From the NCBI GenBank assembly GCA_022600695.1, contig JAHZJY010000229.1:1-6904 (forward strand): a stretch of DNA of 6,904 nt. Reading direction: 5' to 3'. Positions 1-6,904 of this stretch are shown here, piece after piece; position 1 is the first letter of the stretch; every line of letters begins with the position of its first letter. The notes beneath the pieces were generated by a model. The model saw nothing but the letters and a program-made list of their open reading frames with translations. It was not told the DNA's origin and searched no databases. Both the position numbers and the translations under genes were made by a program. The DNA comes from Actinomycetes bacterium. GTDB taxonomy: Bacteria > Actinomycetota > Actinomycetes > Mycobacteriales > Mycobacteriaceae.

Positions 1-250
1 CGGGCTGATGGAGTTGGCCGACACCGGAACTCCCACCAACCTGGTGATCTGCGAGCGCGACCGGGTGCTCCCGCATCCGCGGTACACCAAGCACTTCCTC
101 AAACACATCCCCGAGATTGACCGGGTGACCACCCTGCCCGGCGTCGGACACATCCCGATGTTGGAGGCGCCCCAGACCGTCGCCGACCTGATCACCGCCT
201 GGGTCGAGGAGCACCGGCCCCCGATACGGCAGACGACGGCAACAGGTTGA
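1..250 (+). CDS. Alpha/beta-hydrolase family protein, C-terminal fragment (5' end outside window)
   Basis: The reading frame is open from the first base to a TGA at 248-250, so only about the last 82 residues are present. The visible part looks like the end of an alpha/beta-hydrolase fold. A beta strand, LVICERDRVLP, carries the Asp expected to be the catalytic acid. A second strand leads into GVGHIPMLEAP, whose His is the expected catalytic base; the H-x-P-x-x-E-x-P pattern is typical of this superfamily. A terminal helix (VADLITAWVEEH) follows. The nucleophile elbow lies upstream of the window, so substrate class cannot be assigned. In M. tuberculosis a hydrolase gene (Rv3338) also sits convergent to icd1, which supports orthology by context, from memory. 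The gene ends 3 nt from the stop of the opposing sulfotransferase gene. Fold assignment is confident; the reaction is unknown. Confidence 0.85.
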   Translation, partial: GLMELADTGTPTNLVICERDRVLPHPRYTKHFLKHIPEIDRVTTLPGVGHIPMLEAPQTVADLITAWVEEHRPPIRQTTATG

Positions 251-253
251 CGC

Positions 254-267
254 TCAGCCGCGGCTGA
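254..267. repeat. Perfect 14-bp palindrome at the convergent gene junction
   Basis: The sequence TCAGCCGCGGCTGA is its own reverse complement. In RNA it could form a 5-bp stem (TCAGC/GCTGA) with a CGCG loop, read equally from either strand. It begins at the last base of the sulfotransferase stop codon (254-256 on the + strand is TCA) and lies 3 nt past the hydrolase stop. A weak bidirectional transcription terminator is a possibility given the convergent geometry. There is no T-tract on either side and most of the dyad is coding (Ser-Arg-Gly-stop of the sulfotransferase), so chance in GC-rich DNA is also plausible. Confidence 0.35.
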
Positions 268-1078
268 CGATCCTGACGTTGTGCGGGTTGGCGTTGGGAT
301 CCCGCCAGAACATATCGCCGTTGAATCGGTGGAAAAGCTGTGGTGGCAGCACGGTCTCGCGGGGAATGAACTCCACCTTCCGGCGGATGGTGTGCAACCC
401 GGGGGCGCCCAGAGCCAGATCGAACTCATCGGCGTCGTATTCGACATTGTCGAAATCGTGGTCGAACCACGGTTCGCCGATGAACTCGTAGATGGTCTTC
501 AGCGCGCGGGTCGGGTTGGTGACCAGCGCGTCGTACTCCAGCAGAATCATCGCCGGCGCCTGCTCACCGAAGAAGCCGTCCTTGAGCGCATCCAGGGCGA
601 AGCCGACCAGCCCCTCCGAACCGGCCACCGCGCCGATCCGGGAGAACACGGTGCCGCCGGACTCGTAGCCGAACATTCCCGACGGCTCGAACGCGTTGCG
701 GCGGACCAGACGCTCAATGGAGTCCATCACCCAGCTGACGTCCCGCACACAGCAGATGATCCGGGCAGCAGGGAACAGCTGGGTCAGTCCGGGCAGTTTC
801 GCACACCACATCCGGTTGGTGTCGAACACCACCTTGTCGGCCTGGACCTTGGTGTAGTAGCTGGTGAAGAGGCCGGTCAGGATATCGCGGCGCTGCTCGG
901 AGTCGATGAACACCGCCGTCTCGTTGCGCCGGCTCATCGACTTCTCCAGCGCCATGTACATCGATCCGACCGGACTGGTCATGCCGGCGTGGAAACGCGG
1001 ATTCTGCCGCAGGATCCCGGCCAGCAGCGTCGAGCCCGACCTCGGTAGTCCGGAGATGAAGTGAATGCCGTGTTGCAT
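254..1078 (-). CDS. Sulfotransferase family protein (PAPS-dependent type), translationally coupled to icd1
   Basis: This 274-residue protein has the two PAPS-binding elements of the sulfotransferase fold. The 5'-phosphosulfate loop at residues 9-19 reads SGLPRSGSTLL. The 3'-phosphate element around 106-124 contains R112 and S120 (CVRDVSWVMDSIERL). A typical late segment, LEYDALVTNPTRALKTIYEF, spans about 180-199. Such enzymes move a sulfo group from PAPS to a hydroxyl or amine of a carbohydrate, lipid or other acceptor; the acceptor here cannot be told from sequence. No signal peptide or membrane segment is seen, so it is probably cytosolic. It does not obviously resemble the trehalose sulfotransferase Stf0. 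The ATG (complement of 1076-1078) overlaps the icd1 TGA (1078-1080) as TGATG, and only a weak AGGG lies upstream (1082-1085), so translation probably depends on ribosomes finishing icd1. Family assignment is firm; the physiological role is unknown. Confidence 0.85.
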   Translation of the reverse strand: MQHGIHFISGLPRSGSTLLAGILRQNPRFHAGMTSPVGSMYMALEKSMSRRNETAVFIDSEQRRDILTGLFTSYYTKVQADKVVFDTNRMWCAKLPGLTQLFPAARIICCVRDVSWVMDSIERLVRRNAFEPSGMFGYESGGTVFSRIGAVAGSEGLVGFALDALKDGFFGEQAPAMILLEYDALVTNPTRALKTIYEFIGEPWFDHDFDNVEYDADEFDLALGAPGLHTIRRKVEFIPRETVLPPQLFHRFNGDMFWRDPNANPHNVRIVSRG

Positions 1079-2310
1079 CAGCCCTGCCCAACACTGTCGT
1101 CGAGGTTCTCTGCCAGCGTGGCCAGGAACTGCTCACTGGTCTGCCACGGCTGTTCCGGCCCGATCAGCAGGGCTAGATCCTTGGTCATCCGGCCACCCTC
1201 GACGGTGTGGATGACGACTTCTTCGAGGGTCTCGGCGAACTCGATGACCTCGGGGGTGCCGTCAAGCTTGCCCCGGTGCTGGAGACCACGGGTCCAGGCG
1301 AAGATCGAGGCGATCGGGTTGGTGGAGGTGGGCTTGCCCAGCTGGTGCTGTCGGTAATGCCGGGTGACGGTGCCGTGAGCGGCCTCGGCCTCCACGGTCC
1401 TGCCGTCCGGGGTCATCAGCACCGAGGTCATCAGACCCAGCGAACCGTACCCCTGGGCGACGATGTCGGACTCGACATCGCCGTCGTAGTTCTTGCAGGC
1501 CCAGACGTAGCCACCCTCCCATTTCAGGCAGGACGCCACCATATCGTCGATGAGCCGGTGCTCGTAGGTCAGACCGCGGGCATCGAAGGTCGCCTTGTAC
1601 TCCTCGTCGAAGATGCGCTGGAACTCGTCCTTGAACATGCCGTCATAGGCCTTCAGGATGGTGTTCTTGGTCGACAGGTACACCGGGTAGTTCTGTTGCA
1701 GCGCATAGCTGAAGGTTGAGTGGGCGAAGTCCTGAATGGACTTCTTGAAGTTGTACATCCCCATCACCACCCCGCCGCCATCCGGGATGCGCACCACCTC
1801 GTGAACCATCGGCTCGCTGCCGTCCTCGGGGGTGAAGGTCAATGTCACCGTGCCGGGCCGGTCCACCTTGAAGTTGGTGGCGCGATACTGGTCACCGAAG
1901 GCATGCCGGCCGATGATGATCGGCTTGGTCCAGCCCGGCACCAGACGCGGGATGTTCGAGATGACGATGGGTGCACGGAAAATGGTGCCGCCCAGGATGT
2001 TCCGGATGGTGCCGTTGGGCGACAGCCACATCTTCTTGAGACCGAACTCCTCGACGCGGGCCTCGTCGGGAGTGATGGTCGCGCACTTCACGCCGACTCC
2101 GTGCTTGAGGATGGCGTGTGCCGAATCGACCGTGACCTGGTCGTCGGTGGCATCGCGGTGTTCCATGCCCAGGTCGTAGTAGTCCAGGTCGACATCCAGG
2201 TGCGGCAGGATCAGGGTGTCCTTGATCAGCTTCCAGATGATGCGGGTCATCTCGTCGCCGTCGAGTTCGACGACCGTGCCCTTGACCTTGATCTTGGGTC
2301 GACTGGACAT
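1078..2310 (-). CDS. icd1: NADP-dependent isocitrate dehydrogenase, homodimeric type
   Basis: It oxidatively decarboxylates isocitrate to 2-oxoglutarate in the TCA cycle, producing NADPH. The 410-residue product matches the eukaryotic-like dimeric (human IDH1-type) subfamily. Visible elements are TITPDEAR (78-85); the substrate loop SPNGTIRN (97-104, R103); R112; R135 in [15 protein letters not shown], equivalent to human IDH1 R132; K216 in STKNTILK; metal-binding D255, D278 and D282 around the IDH/IMDH signature starting NYDGD at 274; and R317-H318 in HGTVTRHYR, expected to bind the NADP 2'-phosphate. All key residues are intact. The start at 2310 is preferred over the upstream in-frame ATG codons at 2355 and 2322 because it gives the family N-terminus ([11 protein letters not shown]) and follows an AGGAGGA. 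It lies 46 nt downstream of icd2 and overlaps the sulfotransferase start. M. tuberculosis Icd1 is about 409 residues. Confidence 0.96.
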   Translation of the reverse strand: MSSRPKIKVKGTVVELDGDEMTRIIWKLIKDTLILPHLDVDLDYYDLGMEHRDATDDQVTVDSAHAILKHGVGVKCATITPDEARVEEFGLKKMWLSPNGTIRNILGGTIFRAPIVISNIPRLVPGWTKPIIIGRHAFGDQYRATNFKVDRPGTVTLTFTPEDGSEPMVHEVVRIPDGGGVVMGMYNFKKSIQDFAHSTFSYALQQNYPVYLSTKNTILKAYDGMFKDEFQRIFDEEYKATFDARGLTYEHRLIDDMVASCLKWEGGYVWACKNYDGDVESDIVAQGYGSLGLMTSVLMTPDGRTVEAEAAHGTVTRHYRQHQLGKPTSTNPIASIFAWTRGLQHRGKLDGTPEVIEFAETLEEVVIHTVEGGRMTKDLALLIGPEQPWQTSEQFLATLAENLDDSVGQG

Positions 2311-2321
2311 GTCAGTCCGCA

Positions 2322-2328
2322 TCCTCCT
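2322..2328 (-). promoter_or_regulatory. Shine-Dalgarno sequence supporting the icd1 start
   Basis: On the minus strand this reads AGGAGGA, close to a perfect anti-16S match, and ends 11 nt before the ATG at 2310-2308. The spacing is slightly long but acceptable. The in-frame ATG at 2322-2320 overlaps this element and the ATG at 2355 lies upstream of it, so neither can use it. It therefore decides the start codon, and shows that icd1 has its own ribosome entry rather than depending on icd2. Confidence 0.65.
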
Positions 2329-2356
2329 ACGCCGGGCAACTCGGTCGACGATCACA

Positions 2357-4588
<2,232 letters not shown>

Positions 4589-4617
4589 GTACTGGTCTCC
4601 CGGTGCGTTGTCTCGGC

Positions 4618-4633
4618 GGTTATCGCTATCACC
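4618..4633. repeat. Imperfect 16-bp palindrome in the divergent control region, upstream of icd2
   Basis: The sequence GGTTATCGCTATCACC is symmetrical at 12 of 16 positions. It lies 29 bp upstream of the icd2 start codon, adjacent to the tandem repeat at 4635-4652. Position and symmetry fit an operator for a dimeric regulator controlling icd2, but no known consensus was recognised and the call rests on symmetry alone. Confidence 0.25.
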
Positions 4634-4634
4634 T

Positions 4635-4652
4635 CACATACTGCACATAGTG
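4635..4652. repeat. Tandem 9-bp direct repeat, candidate operator between icd2 and metY
   Basis: CACATACTG is followed immediately by CACATAGTG, two head-to-tail 9-mers differing at one base. The second copy also sits in a small inverted repeat, GCACATAGTGC (4643-4653). The stretch is AT-rich relative to its surroundings and lies 46-64 bp upstream of the icd2 start codon, where promoter or operator elements would be expected. No match to a known regulator box was recognised. Confidence 0.35.
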
Positions 4653-4684
4653 CGCTACACCCGAGTCAGGCGACCGTGGAACCG

Positions 4685-4715
4685 TTGGCCCGCAGACGGG
4701 AATGTGCGATAAGCT
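4685..4715 (+). promoter_or_regulatory. Putative promoter for the riboswitch-metY-metX transcript
   Basis: TAAGCT at 4710-4715 fits the mycobacterial -10 pattern TANNNT. A start about 7 nt downstream would fall at roughly 4721-4723, exactly where the 5' strand of riboswitch helix P1 begins. Upstream, TTGGCC at 4685-4690 is a weak -35 candidate with a 19-bp spacer, slightly long. The agreement between the predicted start and the RNA boundary is the main support; the -35 is doubtful. Confidence 0.5.
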
Positions 4716-4722
4716 GGCCCTC

Positions 4723-4840
4723 GGTCATGAGCGCCAGCGTCAAGCCCCGGCTTGCTGGCCGGCAACCCTCCAACCGCGGTGGGGTGCCCTGGGTGATGAC
4801 CAGGTTGAGCAGCCGGACGCGGCTGCACGGCAAGCGCGGG
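4723..4840 (+). ncRNA. SAM-IV riboswitch
   Basis: This leader binds S-adenosylmethionine and should lower metY-metX expression when SAM is plentiful. It has the class architecture: P1 GGTCAT/ATGACC (4723-4728 with 4796-4801); P2 GCCAGC/GCTGGC (4733-4738 with 4754-4759); P3 GGCA/TGCC (4761-4764 with 4785-4788), continued by CCC/GGG (4766-4768 with 4782-4784); a GC-rich hairpin 3' of P1, GCAGCC/GGCTGC (4809-4814 with 4821-4826); and a pseudoknot CCGCG/CGCGG between the P3 loop (4774-4778) and the 3' tail (4835-4839). A second pseudoknot from the P2 loop C-run to GGG at 4791-4793 is plausible. A hairpin outside P1 plus a 3'-tail pseudoknot separates SAM-IV from SAM-I. Rfam SAM-IV members occur upstream of mycobacterial met genes. 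The pairings were found by eye. Confidence 0.92.
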
Positions 4841-4857
4841 TCCGCCACGACGGGCCC
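4838..4857 (+). promoter_or_regulatory. Candidate expression-platform hairpin overlapping the riboswitch pseudoknot
   Basis: GGGTCCG (4838-4844) can pair with CGGGCCC (4851-4857) over 7 bp, including one G-U, around a CCACGA loop. Its first two bases (4838-4839) are also the end of the pseudoknot strand CGCGG, so full hairpin and full pseudoknot cannot coexist. It is followed by CCC and then GAGTAGA, not a U-tract, so it is not a canonical intrinsic terminator. It may be a switch element or simply a stable GC-rich fold. Confidence 0.3.
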
Positions 4858-4879
4858 CCCGAGTAGACAGGGAAGCCTG

Positions 4880-4912
4880 ATGCGGAGCCCTCATATGTGC
4901 CGCTGTCGCTGA
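4880..4912 (+). CDS. Putative 10-residue Cys-containing leader peptide upstream of metY
   Basis: ATG at 4880 opens a frame encoding MRSPHMCRCR, ending in TGA at 4910-4912. An AGGGAAG at 4869-4875 gives a good Shine-Dalgarno (AGGGA with a 6-nt spacer). The two Cys codons (TGC 4898-4900, TGT 4904-4906) fall in the last four sense codons, and a 5-bp hairpin (4916-4930) follows the stop. It lies entirely between the SAM-IV riboswitch and the metY start. Cysteine-codon upstream ORFs acting as cysteine-responsive attenuators are known from mycobacteria, and this has the same general form, though with alternating Cys-Arg rather than a Cys run. Function is inferred: slow translation at Cys codons could change leader folding or ribosome access to metY. 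An internal ATG (4895) would give MCRCR. A chance ORF is not excluded because it is so short. Confidence 0.5.
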   Translation: MRSPHMCRCR

Positions 4913-4915
4913 CCC

Positions 4916-4930
4916 CGCTTGAACGAAGCG
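4916..4930 (+). promoter_or_regulatory. Small hairpin directly after the leader-peptide stop
   Basis: CGCTT (4916-4920) pairs with AAGCG (4926-4930) around a GAACG loop, 3 nt after the TGA of the short Cys-containing frame. Part of its 5' arm, CTTG (4918-4921), could alternatively pair with CAAG (4950-4953), which overlaps the metY Shine-Dalgarno. A ribosome on the short frame could thus choose between these folds. There is no U-tract, so termination is unlikely. The pairing is short and tentative. Confidence 0.25.
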
Positions 4931-4950
4931 CGCCCAGCCCAGTGACATCC

Positions 4951-4956
4951 AAGGAG
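4951..4956 (+). promoter_or_regulatory. metY ribosome binding site
   Basis: AAGGAG lies 10 nt before the GTG start at 4967 and is the strongest Shine-Dalgarno match in the leader downstream of the riboswitch. It fixes the non-ATG start of metY. No extended complement (CTCCTT) is present in the leader, so direct full sequestration of this site is not evident; only the 4-base CTTG at 4918-4921 pairs with its edge. Confidence 0.7.
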
Positions 4957-4966
4957 CACGACCCCT

Positions 4967-6274
4967 GTGACCACCCTCGACGACTGGTCTTTTGAGACCA
5001 AACAGATTCACGCCGGCCAGACCCCCGACGGCGACACCCACGCCCGCGCGCTGCCGATCTACCAGACCACCTCCTACACCTTCGACGACACCGACCACGC
5101 CGCGGCACTGTTCGGCCTGGCCGAGCCGGGCAACATCTACACGCGGTTGATGAACCCCACCACCGATGTGGTCGAGCAGCGGATCGCCGCACTCGAGGGC
5201 GGGGTGGCCGGGTTGTTCCTGTCCTCCGGCCAGGCCGCCGAAACCGTCGCGATCCTGAACCTCGCCGGCGCGGGCGATCACATCGTGTCCAGCCCGCGGC
5301 TCTACGGCGGCACCTACAATCTGCTGCACTACACGCTGCCCCGGATGGGTATCGAGACGACATTCGTCTCCGACCCCGATGACCTCGATTCATGGCAGGC
5401 GGCGGTGCGGCCGAACACCAAGGCCTTCTACGGCGAGACGATCTCCAATCCGAAGATCGACATCCTCGACACCCCCGGGGTGTCGGAGGTCGCCCACACC
5501 AACGGGGTGCCGCTGATCGTCGACAACACCATCGCGACCCCCTACCTGATAAGGCCGCTGGACCAGGGCGCGGACATCGTGGTGCATTCGGCCACCAAGT
5601 ACCTCGGCGGGCACGGCACCGCGATCGCCGGGGTGATCGTCGACGGCGGCACCTTCGACTGGACCGGTGGAGCCGGCGGTAGCGCCAAGTTCCCGGGTTT
5701 CACCACTCCTGACCCGAGCTACCACGGCGTGGTGTTCGCCGACCTCGGCGCGCCGGCCTATGCGGTGAAAGCCCGGGTGCAACTGCTGCGCGATCTCGGC
5801 CCGGCCGCGGCCCCGTTCAACGCCTTCCTGATCGCACAGGGGCTGGAAACGCTGAGCCTGCGCATGGAGCGGCATGTATCCAACGCCGGGCGGGTCGCGG
5901 ATTTCCTGGCCGGCCGCCCCGAGGTGGTCAGCGTCAACTATGCGGGACTGCCGAGCTCACCCTGGTATGAGCGGGCCCGGACTCTGGCTCCCCGGGGGAC
6001 CGGCGCCGTGCTGTCCTTCGAGCTGGCCGGCGGTGTCGAAAAGGGGAAGGCGTTCGTCAATGCGCTGACCCTGCACAGCCATGTGGCCAATATCGGCGAT
6101 GTCCGCTCGCTGGTGATTCACCCGGCGTCCACCACCCACCAGCAGCTGACGCCCGACGAGCAACTGACCAGCGGGGTCACCCCCGGGCTGGTTCGGCTGG
6201 CCGTCGGACTGGAAGGTATCGACGACATCCTCACCGACCTGGAACGCGGGTTCGCCGCCCTGGCGGTCTCTTGA
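4967..6274 (+). CDS. metY: O-acetylhomoserine sulfhydrylase (PLP-dependent)
   Basis: This enzyme joins O-acetylhomoserine and sulfide to make homocysteine and acetate, the direct sulfhydrylation route to methionine; in mycobacterial annotation the gene is often called metC. The 435-residue product is a Cys/Met metabolism PLP enzyme of fold type I. Visible elements are the N-terminal [14 protein letters not shown]58-x-R60 in [10 protein letters not shown] (phosphate contacts from the partner subunit); SSGQAA (86-91, phosphate loop); D186 in [11 protein letters not shown]; the Schiff-base lysine K211 in [12 protein letters not shown]; and R410 near the C-terminus for the substrate carboxylate. 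The insertion around 230-258 ([12 protein letters not shown] onward) is characteristic of the O-acetylhomoserine sulfhydrylase branch rather than cystathionine gamma-synthase. GTG is the start, set by AAGGAG. Expression should be controlled by the SAM-IV leader. metX follows 11 nt downstream. Confidence 0.95.
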   Translation: MTTLDDWSFETKQIHAGQTPDGDTHARALPIYQTTSYTFDDTDHAAALFGLAEPGNIYTRLMNPTTDVVEQRIAALEGGVAGLFLSSGQAAETVAILNLAGAGDHIVSSPRLYGGTYNLLHYTLPRMGIETTFVSDPDDLDSWQAAVRPNTKAFYGETISNPKIDILDTPGVSEVAHTNGVPLIVDNTIATPYLIRPLDQGADIVVHSATKYLGGHGTAIAGVIVDGGTFDWTGGAGGSAKFPGFTTPDPSYHGVVFADLGAPAYAVKARVQLLRDLGPAAAPFNAFLIAQGLETLSLRMERHVSNAGRVADFLAGRPEVVSVNYAGLPSSPWYERARTLAPRGTGAVLSFELAGGVEKGKAFVNALTLHSHVANIGDVRSLVIHPASTTHQQLTPDEQLTSGVTPGLVRLAVGLEGIDDILTDLERGFAALAVS

Positions 6275-6285
6275 GAGAGCCCGAT

Positions 6286-6904
6286 ATGACACTCGAGGAC
6301 ATCCGCCGAGACACCCCGGCCCTCCCGGCCGAGGGTGAGATCGGCATTGTCGACGTCGGCCCGCTGACGCTGGAGAGCGGCGCGGTGCTGGACGACGTCT
6401 CGATCGCGGTGCAGCGCTGGGGCGAGCTCTCCCCCAACCGGGACAACGTGGTGATGGTCCTGCATGCGCTCACCGGCGACTCGAATGTTCCTGGCTGGTG
6501 GGATGGCGTCACCGGCCCGGGTGCGCCGATCGACACCTCCCGCTGGTGCGCGGTGGCGACCAATGTGCTGGGCGGGTGCCGCGGATCCACCGGGCCGAGC
6601 TCCCTGGCCGGGGACGGCCGGCCGTGGGGATCGCGATTCCCGCTGATCACGATTCGAGATCAGGTCAGCGCCGACGTGGCCGCGCTGGCCGCGTTGGGCA
6701 TCACCGAGGTGGCGGGCGTTATCGGCGGCTCGATGGGCGGAGCGCGCGCCCTGGAGTGGATCGTCGGCTACCCCGAGCAGGTCCGGGCCGGCCTGGTGCT
6801 GGCCGTCGGAGCGCGTGCCACCGCCGACCAGATCGGCACTCAGAGCACCCAGATCGCGGCCATCACCTCCGACCCGAACTGGCAGGGTGGGGACTATCAC
6901 GGCA
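6286..6904 (+). CDS. metX: Homoserine O-acetyltransferase, N-terminal part (3' end outside window)
   Basis: It transfers acetyl from acetyl-CoA to homoserine, the committing step feeding MetY; the M. tuberculosis orthologue is called metA. The first 206 residues are visible out of a usual length near 380, and the frame stays open to the window edge. The alpha/beta-hydrolase-type motifs of MetX are present: LHALTGDS (59-66), the conserved [14 protein letters not shown] (93-106), and the nucleophile elbow GGSMGG with S149. The Asp and His of the triad lie beyond the window. The ATG at 6286 is 11 nt after the metY stop, with a purine-rich GAGAGAG (6273-6279) as a weak ribosome site overlapping the metY TGA, so co-transcription and probably coupled translation with metY are expected. 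It should share the SAM-IV control. Succinyltransferase activity cannot be excluded from sequence alone, but pairing with metY favours acetyl. Confidence 0.95.
   Translation, partial: MTLEDIRRDTPALPAEGEIGIVDVGPLTLESGAVLDDVSIAVQRWGELSPNRDNVVMVLHALTGDSNVPGWWDGVTGPGAPIDTSRWCAVATNVLGGCRGSTGPSSLAGDGRPWGSRFPLITIRDQVSADVAALAALGITEVAGVIGGSMGGARALEWIVGYPEQVRAGLVLAVGARATADQIGTQSTQIAAITSDPNWQGGDYHG

Noticed and set aside
281..1048. Long open frame on the + strand opposite the sulfotransferase gene
   Set aside because: It lies wholly antisense to a gene with clear PAPS-binding motifs. Its translation is low-complexity, rich in His, Arg and Gly, as expected from the complement of GC-rich codons, with no recognisable domain.
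2311..2355. N-terminal extension of icd1 from the ATG at 2355
   Set aside because: The extra 15 residues (starting [11 protein letters not shown]) are not part of the family N-terminus, and the strong Shine-Dalgarno lies within this stretch, pointing to the start at 2310.
4723..4840. SAM-I riboswitch instead of SAM-IV
   Set aside because: P1 closes at 4796-4801 straight after P3, with a further hairpin and a 3'-tail pseudoknot outside P1. That is the SAM-IV arrangement, whereas SAM-I encloses P4 within P1.
4838..4866. Intrinsic terminator after the riboswitch
   Set aside because: The hairpin is GC-rich but is followed by CCC and GAGTAGA with no U-run. It also shares bases with the pseudoknot in a way that would favour it without SAM, the opposite of a SAM-off terminator.
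4655..5329. 224-codon - strand frame across the riboswitch and the start of metY
   Set aside because: It is antisense to the riboswitch and to the conserved N-terminus of metY. The composition is shadow-like and no domain is visible.
6118..6900. 260-codon - strand frame opposite metY and metX
   Set aside because: The + strand encodes the conserved C-terminus of metY and the MetX motifs including GGSMGG. The antisense translation shows no family features.

Overview
This window looks like a chromosomal segment of a high-GC actinobacterium, most likely a Mycobacteriaceae member of the fast-growing Mycolicibacterium type. The grounds are codon usage with G/C at most third positions, strongly mycobacterial protein sequences, a SAM-IV class riboswitch (an actinomycete class), and a gene order that matches from memory the M. 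tuberculosis Rv3338 (hydrolase) - icd1 - metC/metY - metA/metX neighbourhood. No mobile element, tRNA, rRNA or CRISPR array is visible.

Layout. Positions 1-250 hold the C-terminal end of an alpha/beta-hydrolase on the + strand. It converges, with only 3 nt between stop codons, on a leftward block on the - strand (254-4588). Read in its transcribed direction, this block is icd2 (monomeric NADP-isocitrate dehydrogenase), icd1 (dimeric NADP-isocitrate dehydrogenase) and a PAPS-dependent-type sulfotransferase whose ATG overlaps the icd1 stop. A 378-bp divergent control region (4589-4966) follows. It contains a tandem 9-bp repeat, a probable promoter, a well-formed SAM-IV riboswitch, a 10-codon open reading frame with two Cys codons preceded by a Shine-Dalgarno sequence, and then the ribosome binding site of metY. 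From 4967 rightward lie metY (O-acetylhomoserine sulfhydrylase) and metX (homoserine O-acetyltransferase, cut by the window end).

How the genes work together. MetX makes O-acetylhomoserine from homoserine and acetyl-CoA. MetY converts it with sulfide to homocysteine, the precursor of methionine and SAM. The SAM-IV riboswitch therefore closes a feedback loop on the SAM pool, and the Cys-codon leader may add a second sensor of sulfur supply. On the other strand, two evolutionarily unrelated enzymes catalysing the same TCA-cycle step (isocitrate to 2-oxoglutarate with NADP) lie in one apparent operon. The coupled sulfotransferase has no identifiable substrate. The most noteworthy points are the riboswitch plus Cys-leader tandem before metY, the side-by-side non-homologous isocitrate dehydrogenases, and the sulfotransferase translationally linked to icd1.
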